Assembly (NCBI RefSeq): GCF_009870125.1
Contig: NC_046679.1
Coordinates: 18,166,001 to 18,230,000, forward strand
Direction of reading: 5' to 3'
DNA: 64,000 nucleotides
Origin: Drosophila pseudoobscura
Lineage: Eukaryota; Arthropoda; Insecta; Diptera; Drosophilidae
The notes beneath the pieces are model-generated. The model ran no database searches and was not told the origin of the DNA. It saw only the letters and a list, made by a program, of their open reading frames with translations. Position numbers and translations under genes: made by a program. Numbering within the stretch: position 1 is the first letter of the stretch; each line of letters starts with the position of its first letter. Of the stretch, positions 51,160-62,200 are shown one piece after another.

Positions 51160-54100
51160 TTAACTATTTAAGTAGGGGTCACTTTCACACTGATTACGCC
51201 AATCTGCCCATTTCCTTAATCGGCATGCCTCTATAATGCCCTCATACGGGATTTGGCTTATTTGGCAGTTTTCAATGTCATTTAACACATATCTGTCGTT
51301 CGGCAATACCTTCTTGATGATGTACGGACCCCTGTACTTCGGAACAAATTTTTTATTTGTACCTATTGTGGTGTCAATGTTTCTCATTACAACGAAATCG
51401 CCTTCCAAGAACTCAATATGATTTTTGTGATTCCTTTCAAAATACTCTTCACTCTTCTGCTGACAATGCTCGATTTTATCCAAAGATTTCTTACGTACTG
51501 ATTCTAAATCGCTTTGAGTTCGGTCTTGTTTATCATCTAAGTATTCTGTTAACGCGTCAATATTACAACCCCTCTGTTGGACTCCGAATAACAACACTGA
51601 AGGCAATTCTTTCGTGGTCGAATGGACTGAGTTATTAATTGCATATTCAGCCTTTATTAAAAGTTTGCTCCAATCTTCGTGATTTATTGGCTCAGTTATT
51701 TTGGCGAGCATAGCTTTCATAGTTCTGTTAACCCGTTCTACCTGACCATTCGCTTGGGGTGAAGCAGTTGCCACTTTCACGTGCTCTATATTATTTTCTA
51801 ACAAAAATTTACTAAATTCTAATGATGTAAAACACGTTCCTCTATCGCTAATAATTCTACGTGGACGACTATAAAATTGAAAATACTTTGAAAAACATGT
51901 GTTGACTTCTTTAGTGCTTGTCGTATTTACAGAAAACAATTTTACAAATTTCGTAAAGGCGTCAATGATAACTAATACATGCTTCTTCTTTGATATAACA
52001 GCGGGAAGTGGTCCAAAATGGTCTACGTGTAAGGTGTCGAATGGGATTGGTCGCTTAGGAATATTGTGAAGTGTTCGATTGTTCGCATGTGTGGGGACTG
52101 AAAACATGATACAATTTAAACAATTTCCTATAAACAAATCGATTTTAGATCTCATATTCGGGAACCAATAATGTCTTAAGATTTCTTTCATACATTTCTC
52201 AGTTCCTAAGTGACATAAGTTTTCGTGAACTCTTCTGATTATTTGCGTTTCCATTTCAGCTGGGACATAAAACAGCTCAACGTCGTTCTCACCTATTTTA
52301 TAAACAATTCCATCGCTCAATGAAAATTTCTTAACAGGTCCATGCTCCAATTGTTCTTTTAATTTTCCTATATGGTTGTCCCTGTTTTGTGTTATCTGAA
52401 GCTGAAGATTAATGTCGTCACACTCAATCACGGAAACTATTCGGTCTTTGTTATCACTTTCATGAATTGTCACTATTGGTTCATATTCAAAATCTTGATT
52501 AAGCGCTGAAGGATATCTACTTAAGGTGTCCACATGGGACATATATTTTCCACTACGATGTTTTAAAGTGTAATTATAATTTGCTAGCTCTATGGCCCAT
52601 CTGGCGATATTTGAATGAAGACGTCCCTTTCCTAAACATAAAACTACTGAGTTACAATCTGTTATAATTCTAAACGGAATCCCTTCTAAATAAATTCGAA
52701 ATTTCCTCAATGAATAGATCACAGCTAACGTTTCCAGCTTGAAACTTTCGTATCTTGCCTCTAGTTTTGTCGCTCTCTGTGAAAAATATGCTGTTGGGTG
52801 AAACTTATTGTCATCTTGTTTCTGCAACAAAATTCCACCAAAACCTTCACTACTTGCATCACAATGCAATTCTGTTTCTCGATTTGGATTATACAGAGCT
52901 AATACTGGTGACGAAATCAGTTTTTCTCGAAGATATTCAAAAATTTGTATGCATTTGTCTTGAAGCTCAAACTTAGTTCCAGGTTTTGTAAGTTCTTGTA
53001 ATGGTTTTGCTATTCTTGAGTAAGCAGGAATGAAACGCCTAAAATAAGAGAATAATCCCAAAACCTTTTGCATTTCATGGCGATCTTTTGGCAATGGCAG
53101 ATGCTTAATGGTTGCTGTGTGTTCACAGTTTGGGCTTATTCCCTTACCAGAAAGGGTATATCCCAAGAACTCAATACTTTCATAACCAAATTGACATTTA
53201 CTAACCTTAATTTCTAGTCGATATTCTGCGAGAATTCTTAAAACTCTACCTACTGTTATAAGATGTTCGTTCAACGACTTGGAACCTATAGCGATATCGT
53301 CCATGTAAACTACTACATTACCTTCGCGAATTAATGGTTGTAAAATGAAATTAATAAATCTCATAAATACTGCTGGTGCATTCATAAGCCCAAAAGGCAT
53401 TCTTGTGTATTCATATTGTCCGCTAGGTATGACAAATGCTGTATACTGCACTGAACTTTCTGCTACTTTTACTTGGTGATAACTGTGTTTCAAATCTAAA
53501 AGTGTAAAAATTGTGTTCCCTTCTAATCTCTCTAAGCAGTCGTCTATTAGTGGCAATGGATATCCATCACGAATGCAAATCTTATTAAGCTGTTTGTAAT
53601 CTACACACATTCTTTTTTCCCCTGATTTTTTCTTAACTAATACTATTGCAGAGCTGTAAGGCGATTTACTTTCTCTTATGAAGCCTTTTTTCAATAGTTC
53701 ATCTATTTGGGTATCTACTTCTTTCTTCTCCTGATATGAAAGTCTTCTCGGAACAGTGCGTACAGGTTCTTCTGATTTAAGTTTGAGGTTCATTTCATAG
53801 TTATGTTGAATTGCTGGAATGTTAGTTAAGTCTGAATAGTTAAGTTTTATCAATTCCATGAATTTACTACGTTCTTTATCAGTTCGCTTTGGGTCGATAT
53901 TATAGCTGTCCTCTTCTTTTGTTATTTCAATACTATATATATACGGTATATCTAAGTTGGTTCTTTCTAATGATTCACTTGCCATATGCTTTTGCTCGTT
54001 ATCTTTCAATAAAAGGTCAATGTTATTACAATTCAATTGGACACTAATCTTATTCTCATAATTTTCATCCTTCAATAATCCATTATTATTGATATCTGAT

Positions 54101-55917
54101 AACATCATCTCACTGTCTCTATTTGTCAATACTACATTTTCAATTTGGTCGCTCTCAATGTTCACTAATACTCTATTTTCATCTAAGTCACTGTTCACTA
54201 ATACTCTATTTTCATCTAAGTCACTGTTCACTAATATTCTATTTTCATCTAAGTCACTGTTCACTAATACTCTATTTTCATCTAAGTCACTGTTCACTAA
54301 TACTCTATTTTCATCTAAGTCACTGTTCACTAATACTCTATTTTCATCTAAGTCACTGTTCACTAATACTCTATTTTCATCTAAGTCACTGTTCACTAAT
54401 ACTCTATTTTCATCTAAGCCACTGTTCACTAATACTCTATTTTCATCTAAGTCATTGTTCACTAATACTCTATTTTCATCTAAGTCACTGTTCACTAATA
54501 CTCTATTTTCAATTTCATTTTCAAAAATTAATTTTATTCCATAATTTTCAAGGAAACTGCGCCCCAGAAGGACATTATACGAAATATAGTTGTTTGGTAC
54601 AACGAAAAATATAAGTTCTTTTTCAATGTTATGAAAAACTAAATTGACAATTATTTTTCCAAAAATGCTTATTCTCGAACCGTTAACTCCAAAATACTCT
54701 GTCGGTCTTAGTACACCATCAAAATTTTCATAAGGTATCGCCGAGCGCTGCATCAAATTAATAGCGCTACCGGTGTCCAACATGCCAGAAAGAAATTTAA
54801 TTTGATACCTGCGTTTTATATCAGTGTAAAAATATACCCCTACCTGATTAACAATAGGAACAAAAATATTGTTCTCCTCTCTGTCGTCCATCGGCGGGTT
54901 GCTGGCTGTACCCACGGATCGCTGGGCTGACATAGGCTTCTGTTGGCAATCCTTCACCTGGTGCTGCATGGATCCACACTGGAAACACGATCCCTTCTCC
55001 CGCTTAGGTGCGGGACACGATGAAGCATAATGGCCATGTGCTGAACAATTATAGCAGCGCGCCTGGCTCCGGTCATTTCCGGAAGCAGTCATCCCAGTGC
55101 GCCTAAAATTCGTCTGGGTACTCTTCCTCAAAGCCTCGTATTGTCGAGCTAGCTCCTTAAGTTTTCCGATGGTCGACGCTGAATACAATAAGGCGATACT
55201 GGAAGATCGATCACGAAAACCATCAATGATGAACTGCACTGTCAATTTCTCTTCGATGTCGGCACGCATAGCAATTTCTTCCATGCGAAGAATATATCCC
55301 ATTACGGAGTTTTTCTCCGGGTTGAAAAAGGTTTCCTTCAACAGGAGTACCACGTCGGCAGTTGAATTGCTGCGGCCAAAAGTTTTTAGGAAGTTTCCTT
55401 TAAACTCGTCGTAAGTCTTTGATTTGTCGACACGCATGAACAAGTCCGCCTCTGTTCCCGCCTTCATCAACATGCGCACACAACGAAGCTTAAAATTGCT
55501 GCTTTCGTTCACGCCTCCGCAAATCCGTTCAAAATTCAAGACCCATTCAGAGGCTTCATCATTTTCACTGGCAGAAAAAGGGGCAATCAGTTGCTTGACC
55601 ATTCGGATGTCATCGGTCACATGGTTGTCCATTACCATTAAGGCAGCCAGTTTCTTCTTTTTCTCAGCAACCCTTATTGCGGCGTCAAGTAATTCTTCTT
55701 CTTTCATATCGTCGATCTGCTCATTTTCAGACACTTTCTCCTCCGATTCAATATCCGATTTATTCACCAGACTTTCAGAAACTTCATCCATTTCACCACT
55801 TATGGCAAGCTTGCGAAGTTGCCTTAGTGTTGCGCTGGCTGGAAAAATGATCTCTTTCTCCAGCAACCACTCTACAATTTTTTCTTTGTCAATGTTTGCC
55901 ATGGTTTCCTCAGCCAT
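51160..55917 (-). CDS. Retrotransposon gag-pol polyprotein (1585 residues, intact)
   Basis: A single frame of 1585 codons from ATG at 55917 to the stop at 51160. The order is Gag (1-280), then two CCHC zinc knuckles (CYNCSAHGHYASSC at 288-301, CFQCGSMQHQVKDC at 311-324), then an aspartic protease with DTGSA at 381-385. An unusual tandem array of 11-residue units (ENRVLVNSDLD) comes next. Reverse transcriptase follows (FTLLDLKHSYHQV, MPFGLMNAPAVF, YMDD), then RNase H (LHCDASSEGFGG) and integrase (HVDHFGPLP, VIIDAFTKF, a zinc-binding H-H-C-C region). Gag and Pol share one frame with no -1 shift site needed. No stop or frameshift was seen, so the copy may be autonomous. Confidence 0.95.
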   Translation of the reverse strand: MAEETMANIDKEKIVEWLLEKEIIFPASATLRQLRKLAISGEMDEVSESLVNKSDIESEEKVSENEQIDDMKEEELLDAAIRVAEKKKKLAALMVMDNHVTDDIRMVKQLIAPFSASENDEASEWVLNFERICGGVNESSNFKLRCVRMLMKAGTEADLFMRVDKSKTYDEFKGNFLKTFGRSNSTADVVLLLKETFFNPEKNSVMGYILRMEEIAMRADIEEKLTVQFIIDGFRDRSSSIALLYSASTIGKLKELARQYEALRKSTQTNFRRTGMTASGNDRSQARCYNCSAHGHYASSCPAPKREKGSCFQCGSMQHQVKDCQQKPMSAQRSVGTASNPPMDDREENNIFVPIVNQVGVYFYTDIKRRYQIKFLSGMLDTGSAINLMQRSAIPYENFDGVLRPTEYFGVNGSRISIFGKIIVNLVFHNIEKELIFFVVPNNYISYNVLLGRSFLENYGIKLIFENEIENRVLVNSDLDENRVLVNNDLDENRVLVNSGLDENRVLVNSDLDENRVLVNSDLDENRVLVNSDLDENRVLVNSDLDENRVLVNSDLDENRILVNSDLDENRVLVNSDLDENRVLVNIESDQIENVVLTNRDSEMMLSDINNNGLLKDENYENKISVQLNCNNIDLLLKDNEQKHMASESLERTNLDIPYIYSIEITKEEDSYNIDPKRTDKERSKFMELIKLNYSDLTNIPAIQHNYEMNLKLKSEEPVRTVPRRLSYQEKKEVDTQIDELLKKGFIRESKSPYSSAIVLVKKKSGEKRMCVDYKQLNKICIRDGYPLPLIDDCLERLEGNTIFTLLDLKHSYHQVKVAESSVQYTAFVIPSGQYEYTRMPFGLMNAPAVFMRFINFILQPLIREGNVVVYMDDIAIGSKSLNEHLITVGRVLRILAEYRLEIKVSKCQFGYESIEFLGYTLSGKGISPNCEHTATIKHLPLPKDRHEMQKVLGLFSYFRRFIPAYSRIAKPLQELTKPGTKFELQDKCIQIFEYLREKLISSPVLALYNPNRETELHCDASSEGFGGILLQKQDDNKFHPTAYFSQRATKLEARYESFKLETLAVIYSLRKFRIYLEGIPFRIITDCNSVVLCLGKGRLHSNIARWAIELANYNYTLKHRSGKYMSHVDTLSRYPSALNQDFEYEPIVTIHESDNKDRIVSVIECDDINLQLQITQNRDNHIGKLKEQLEHGPVKKFSLSDGIVYKIGENDVELFYVPAEMETQIIRRVHENLCHLGTEKCMKEILRHYWFPNMRSKIDLFIGNCLNCIMFSVPTHANNRTLHNIPKRPIPFDTLHVDHFGPLPAVISKKKHVLVIIDAFTKFVKLFSVNTTSTKEVNTCFSKYFQFYSRPRRIISDRGTCFTSLEFSKFLLENNIEHVKVATASPQANGQVERVNRTMKAMLAKITEPINHEDWSKLLIKAEYAINNSVHSTTKELPSVLLFGVQQRGCNIDALTEYLDDKQDRTQSDLESVRKKSLDKIEHCQQKSEEYFERNHKNHIEFLEGDFVVMRNIDTTIGTNKKFVPKYRGPYIIKKVLPNDRYVLNDIENCQISQIPYEGIIEACRLRKWADWRNQCESDPYLNS
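54161..54510 (-). repeat. 33-bp tandem array within gag-pol (about 10.6 units)
   Basis: The plus-strand unit is ttcactaatactctattttc plus 13 more bases. Units differ by single substitutions only (for example NSD to NND, SDLD to SGLD, RV to RI in the protein). It stays in frame with the polyprotein and lies between protease and reverse transcriptase. It also creates long fortuitous plus-strand frames. Confidence 0.95.
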
Positions 55918-55993
55918 TTATAAAATGTGGAAAATACTCGTTGTCGGGGATGCCAGTAGACAAATACTTATGTAGGCAGATTCTTTAAAGGGC

Positions 55994-56013
55994 TACTATC
56001 CCACTTCTGAAGT
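55994..56013 (-). other. Primer binding site (tRNA-Leu-like)
   Basis: It is adjacent to the inner edge of the 5' LTR. The minus strand reads ACTTCAGAAGTGGGATAGTA, sharing TCAGAAGTGGGAT with the complement of insect tRNA-Leu 3' ends. Confidence 0.7.
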
Positions 56014-56341
56014 TATTGGCGCAGAAAGTACACGGATGTTTCGTACTTTTTATGATTTTATTTTACTTAATTCTTTACCAACCACTCTGTCCTGTTGATA
56101 CCGCAAAAGTGCTCATTGAATCCAGCTCCGATCTCTGGTTCTATTCCGATCTAGTTCTCGCATAGTTCTAGTTCGCAGAACTAGAACTATCGGATGATTA
56201 TTCATATCGATACTTATTCGGATACTTACGATATTTCGTACAACGTTAATAGTAAATACAATTGTAGATTAACACTAATAATTATAAGCTAGCAGCAAGG
56301 TAAATACAAATGTAGGGTTATAATACTAAAACAACCTAACA
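56014..56341 (-). repeat. Long terminal repeat (5' LTR of the minus-strand element)
   Basis: 328 bp, identical by eye to 50745-51072. The flanking GTAC target duplication follows at 56342-56345. Confidence 0.95.
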
Positions 56342-56406
56342 GTACATAACAGCTAAATCGTTTTTATAGAATGTAGAATATAGTAGAACTTTGGTTCGGT
56401 TTCTTG

Positions 56407-58670
56407 CTATTGGGTATCTTGCCATTTGCTAAGATCAACTTGAGGGATCTCATTGCAATTGACGAGCATGTTACTAAAAAGATAAATAAACAGGTATGAT
56501 GGTTATTAAAGCCCAACTTATTATAGGACCGCTGAACACTTACTATAAGTTTGGGAATACGAATACATTCGGCTGAATGGCGCGCAAATAATTCGCATTG
56601 TTGCAGAACAAACCAGCCAAACTTGCCTTACGAATCTCCGCCAGTTGGGCTGCGTGAAAAATTGATGATTTAAAAAAATGTTTTTTTATAAACATCAGCT
56701 CTCACTTACTGCGTGAAAAACCACCACTGTGATCTCGTTCAAAAAAGAATCGGTCGCCACGACGCGTGTTTAGAAATTGCTTTCCAATAATACACAACAG
56801 AGTCGGCCCGAAGAGAGCTTCCGGGACGTGGAACTCCAAGGAGCCACCGACACTCAACTCCACATCATCGGGTGTTGCGTACAGCTTTTTCAACAACGCG
56901 ATTTTCTACATAGCAATGGAACATTTCGTTATGTAAGCCATACGTGAGGAATTATATTACAAACCTCTCTCGGTATCTCGGCAGTGAAATCCGGCCAATC
57001 GACGGCTCGACGCAGTCCGCAGAACTCGCGGACATCGTTGTAGGAGGCTAGCCCAAAGTCTCGGGCACGTTGAATATCCAATGACTTCAGATCAGAACCG
57101 TACTCCTCGAAGTCCTTTCGATTGAAGAAGTGCTTGATCTCAGGATCGATATTCCCATCCGAACGTTTATGAAGTTGCGTAGCCAAACCTCTTAACAATG
57201 CATCAAAGTTATCACTGGAGTCCAACAATCGAATGGTCTCAGATCGCTCGAAATAATCACTCAAGCGCAGAGTCTGGTTGGAACTGCGATTGGGGGCAAC
57301 AAGTCTGAAAGTGCCAAAAAAACCTCTGTTGATATATAAACTCAATATGCAAACTGCTAGAATAGAACTTACGAAAACCAGCCGGGAATCTGGGTATGCG
57401 CGTAGCGGAAAGCGGCCGCAGCGAACTCGGCATAAGCACCAGCATTGACGGTTTCGTCGTAATCATTGACATACTCAGTAGGGTCTACCGGATAGATGAG
57501 ACCGTTGAGATAAGTGTACGTACGTCCCAGATATAGGGGCAGCCAATCGTTAAATGTAATCTTCTGGAACTGTGCAATACTGATCTTGCGAGCTTCCTGG
57601 TAAAGACGCTCATCGCTATAGTGCGGATTAAGAAGCGCCAGGTTTTCGGCCAGTCGATTATGTTCCCGCACCAAAAGCGTCTGCAGAAGTGCAATGGTGG
57701 GTGAGAATCGGTTCCGTCTATCTGGCATGCTGTAGCACTCATTCCTGGAGCCGCATTCACCTTCCAGGTTCTGACTCACGGGTAACCAGTGCTGACCATT
57801 TATGTAGCTGGTGCGAAGCCGACCTCCCTTGAATAAACGCACCCTACGGCTCTGATGTAGAGAATTTCCATACACAGATGATAGATCCAGATAGGCTGTA
57901 GAAAGAGTAAGCTTCTCGGGATATGGCGCACGGTCCTTCGGGCAAATGGCATCAGCGTCCGACACGCTGTTAGCAAAGTGGAGGCAAGTTTTTCCTGTGT
58001 TGTACGCGATGGGTCCACCGCGCGGTAGAGCGATCGGCTGGCAGCGATGGTGGTGAGGCTCAGCACAGCAGTCTTTCGGTGCACCCTTGGTCGTCAGCTG
58101 ACTGATATCGTGAGCAACGTACTGGCCCCACTGCATGGCCGCCATCGTCCTGAAATTGTCGTTTCTCGTATGCTCTCCATACAGTGAAAGAGAGATAAGC
58201 CGCGCATTCGGTAAGGCCTGATCTGGCTTCCCATATTTGGGTGGCAGTAAGCGCCTGTATCTAGAAACAGCAATTCCGAATTCCGGGTAAAGTAGGCTGT
58301 TGCATGATCCATCAATGCTTCGGTAGTGCAAGTTGATCGTATCATTAAGGCAATTCAAAGGCGGTATGCCACACCTTACGGGCTGCGAAGAACCCGACAA
58401 GTCCAGCCAACTGCTGGGACTAGAGGCCGAATTTGAATTGTATTTCGGTAAATACTCCTTCAGCAACAAATCCAAGTTAGAGGAGCCACTGACCGCAGGC
58501 CGAACTTCGAAATGAAAACTTTCTGAGCTTCTCTTCAATTTGGAAGCAGGATACAGCTCGAGATTATCACTATTCGCGTACGGACAGCTCGTGGTAGCTG
58601 TACTTTTGTCGGCAATTGCCAGAACACCGAACACGGCAAGAACTTTTAAAATTAGCTTTGAGCCTCTCAT
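56407..58670 (-). CDS. Secreted animal haem peroxidase (third paralogue)
   Basis: Five exons: 57373-58670, 56965-57304, 56710-56905, 56544-56649 and 56407-56473. They give 668 residues. The last junction (TTATA|GTAAGT to TTTTTAG|TAACATG) skips an apparent in-frame TAG at 56543. It supplies the conserved ending NEIPQVDLSKW, which parallels NIQQVDLTKW of the Pxd-like protein. A signal peptide (LILKVLAVFGVLAIADKSTA) leads the protein. The catalytic set is complete: distal MQWGQYVAHD (His about 187), RRNRFSP (Arg about 319), LVREHNRLA, proximal AAFRYAHTQ (His about 425) and ARDFGLASYN. Ala replaces the haem-ester Asp, and RDHG is RDFG. The nearest D. melanogaster gene is probably CG4009 (from memory). 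It is transcribed toward the retrotransposon, which begins 65 bp after its stop. Confidence 0.9.
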
Positions 58671-59248
58671 TGCTACAACTGCAGAAAACGCAATGCAGCC
58701 CCTTGGGCTACAGCTCTATATATAGAACGCCGATGATACCTTTGTTTTGATTTCGCGCACGATCTTCATTACTTCAGTACGTGCAGTTGAAAATTCTTTA
58801 AAAGATGGTTAAGATTAAAGAACGCACAGAGATATGAATCATGATCATATTCGAAGGTTTTTAACGGTGGGTGGGGCACCGAAACCGAAATGAAACGTGT
58901 CCAATGACCAGTGAGTTTTCCGATTATTTTTTCTTCTTAATGACGTTGATAAAAAAAGAACAATGCATTTTTCACCTATCTTATGTAGCATGAAGCAAAT
59001 GATAAATATTAGTTTCTAGTTGACCAAGTATTGTTTAGTGTTTAGGCTGTATTTAATAAACATACAAACATTAGTTTAAAATATGTAACTAAGTGGAATT
59101 CAATTCATTTTTAATAATACGTAGGTTAATGTTATTAACCACAAACTGTAGTTATTGACTGAATTTTAATTAAAGCCACAGTATTCCGACAGTATTTGAT
59201 TCAAACACACTTATTTCTAAGTCAAAAATAACTTTGGTGAAGGGTAAG
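58671..59248. other. Intergenic between the third peroxidase and the MYND/SET gene
   Basis: Contains the TATA promoter of the peroxidase. The remainder is AT-rich without genes. Confidence 0.45.
58716..58725 (-). promoter_or_regulatory. TATA box, third peroxidase
   Basis: CTATATATAG lies 46 bp upstream of the ATG at 58670, so the leader would be short (about 20 nt). Confidence 0.7.
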
Positions 59249-62200
59249 TTAAACACTAGAGTCTAACAAATATTTTCTTAAGCGAGGTGGCATTAAAATA
59301 TACGAATTTATTATTGTCTTCCATTTGTAATAGTGTGCACTGTATTCCAAGTACAAAGCAAAAGCCTCTTCATCCTCCAGTAATGAATCGTACTTTACTT
59401 TTTGTCTTTCTACAATCCAAAAGCAGATGGCCAATAACATGTTTGGATAGTCTCGATCCACATCCACACAAGCATCCCTGCTGTGAACAGACACATTTAA
59501 GAGACTTTTACATCATTTATTTATTTGAAACTTACATATTTTCAATGTACTGTTCAATAATCTTTCGGATTATAGCGAAGATACTTCGATAAATAGCTGC
59601 TTCATCCAAATAGACATCTTCCCCCCCAATAGAATCAACTATGAGCATTAAAACATCACTGGCATGCTCTAAAAACCCTGTGTTGATAGTATGAGAAAAG
59701 TCATTATAACAAAAGGATATACGTCGAAAAGACACTTGGACTAAAATATGATGAATAAGATAATATGACTAGCAGACAGTAAACAGCAGTAAAACAGTTT
59801 CTAGTCTAAAGAGTCCACTGACACAAAGACACAAATCTTATAGACAGACGGACATGACTAGATTCAGTTCTTGTTGCGGATCATTTTAAAAATTTGAAGA
59901 TAAGGGGACGGAATTTTCAGAATCCAGATACACTCATAATAAAAAGTACAAACCGTTCGATGCTAGAAAATTGGCAAGTTTTAGCCCTCCACGTAAACGT
60001 AGACCACTTCCTGATGTAAAATGCAAAGCAGAAAAAGCATTGTATGTACCGTGCAAAATAGCTAGACTCTTTTGTACTTTAATATCTGAAATATAGAAAA
60101 TAAAATATATCACATTTTTGAACTTTTTTTTACATGCTAAAATAATGGAATACATACCCAGCTGAGAAGACTCCACAGCAAACATTTGAGTTTCGATTTC
60201 AGATATAAATGACATATGTTTTTGGAAAAGCTCGTTGTTTTCGGCATAAAACTGTGCGCCTTTGGTTCTGGCTGTGCGAAATAATTCAGACTAAAAGGCT
60301 CAAAATAAATATATGTAAATAGTTTAAAATTAGGGGGACATAGTAATAAATCACTCACAATTTCCCATTGGAACGCTGTCTTCGCATCTGACGCACCTTC
60401 ACTTGAAATGTTGAAGGCATGAGAATAGGACTGATTCAATACGAGACTCTTAGCCAGAGGACTTAAAATGTATGGCCCTAAAATTAACTCCTCGCCAGCC
60501 ACTATATTCGTAGATGTTACCCCTATAAGCTGGCCCCTTGACATAGATCTGAGCAATGTATAATATATTTACATTTATTTATTTACATATTTAATATACT
60601 TACATAACCTTAATGTTCCCCGTCGTATTGCTCTGTTTTAAGGTCTTCAAAGTCGAACAAAGAGCGGATTTCTGTTGGTAGTGGCTGCAATAATCGTCAA
60701 TGAACTGATGAAAATATTTAGCTATTTTTGTGACCAATCGGCAACGCTTCGAACTGTTCAAGTTATCAAGAATCTCCGTTGTTTCCTTTGAATTTCGAAT
60801 TCCCGCATTGAAGAGATTTTCAGCGGACTCAATTTTATCATGCGATAAAGATAAATTAAGCAGCCTATTCGTGAACTGAGACATTGGATTATCCTTTGGT
60901 GGAAACTGGTTTCTTGCTTCAGTAAGATTCACATTTGACAACGAACGTTTGCGTACGTCATTGTAACAGTCTGTGAAATCTGACGGACCATCGATTCCGT
61001 AATAGCTGAACGCATTTGCAGATGTACGCTCGCTTATTGATGGAAATACTGTATCGTTTACGAGATTATCATCGTTTTGTGAACTTATGTTTTCAGTTTT
61101 AGGATAGTGCAGCTCGGCCACTTGCGATTTTAATAAAATGTGTGCACCTAACCGCATGAGAATCGCAGCCATTAGATGTATCACACTGATTTTTTTAATA
61201 AGCAGCATACTAAAGTATGTGCCTATAATGTTCGTGTCATTAAAGATAAAAACCGACAGACGGAATGCTGTCGATATCACTTCGTGATACTTTTCCGAGG
61301 TTAACTGCTTGTAGTCTGGTTGGGTCGCCAAAAGTTCGGAAATAATCGAATCCCCTTTATTGTCCTCGATTACGTACTCTAATATAGAGTTCCAAGCGAA
61401 AAGGGGATCGTTTAATATTCTGTTGGCAGGAATATAAAATATCATTTAAATCGCAATACAAACAATTCCGTAATATACGCACCTACCATGTTTCAATATA
61501 GCCTGATTCAAATACTTTGCAGCTTGAAGAAAACATCGAAACAGCTGTGTTGTTTCCAGCATTGGTATCAGGCCTATTTTATATCCATAACATTCAGTTT
61601 GATGTATCTCCCAGTCTAATTCCATACATGTCTGTGTGCAATACGTTTTGTAGCGGCATCTGCTACACGTGTGAAAAACCAGTTCTTGGTGCACTCCACA
61701 CTTTTCACAGTTAAGGAAAGGTGCACTGAACTGAAAGTAGACAGGGGTATCCACCAGAATAATTTTTCCTTTGGGGATGTTGACCCTCGCGAATACCCCA
61801 GCAGGGCCGTTCATCGTTCTTCTATACAAATATGGGATTGGTAATTGTTATTAAATCTGTTCAAACCACGCTTTCACTTACTTATATTCACATGCGCTGC
61901 TAGCAAATGGTATTTTCTTGCTACCACCAAATCCATTGAAAGGCACAAAGGACTTGATCATTGGTTTCCTGGTATATTGGACATTTCGAGTTTCTTGGTT
62001 TATTTCTTTCTCGTATTTTTGTAAAAGCGACCAAAAAGATGAAATTTCTATAAAAAAGATATATTCAAATATTTAGAAAAACAAATATAACAAATTATGC
62101 ATTTCGGTAGCTGTAGTGGAATATACTCTTGCAGATTTCCATTCAAATTATCAATATTAATGTCAAAAAGCTATTGGCCTTAAGTTAACTCATCTAATAA

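Larger units (their letters stand above)
50745..56341 (-). mobile_element. Full-length LTR retrotransposon, mdg3/micropia/blastopia-like (Ty3/gypsy group)
   Basis: The element is 5597 bp with identical 328-bp LTRs, a 4-bp target duplication and one open gag-pol frame. Directly inside the 5' LTR (55994-56013, read on the minus strand) is ACTTCAGAAGTGGGAT. It resembles the tRNA-Leu 3'-end complement (TGTCAGAAGTGGGAT) used as primer site by mdg3/micropia-type elements. No env frame is present. Only about 90 bp separate the pol stop from the 3' LTR, and I see no strong polypurine tract there. The element sits 65 bp beyond the stop codon of the peroxidase at 56407 and about 320 bp beyond collagen-like gene 2, so it breaks no coding exon. 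Confidence 0.93.

Noticed and set aside
54089-54614. Plus-strand frames of 150-160 codons with Leu/Ser/Phe repeats
   Set aside because: They are the antisense of the 33-bp tandem array in the retrotransposon polyprotein; the repeat keeps every frame open.
51160-55917. Errantivirus-like interpretation of the retrotransposon (gypsy with env)
   Set aside because: There is no room for an env gene between the pol stop and the 3' LTR, and the primer site is tRNA-Leu-like, as in mdg3/micropia elements.
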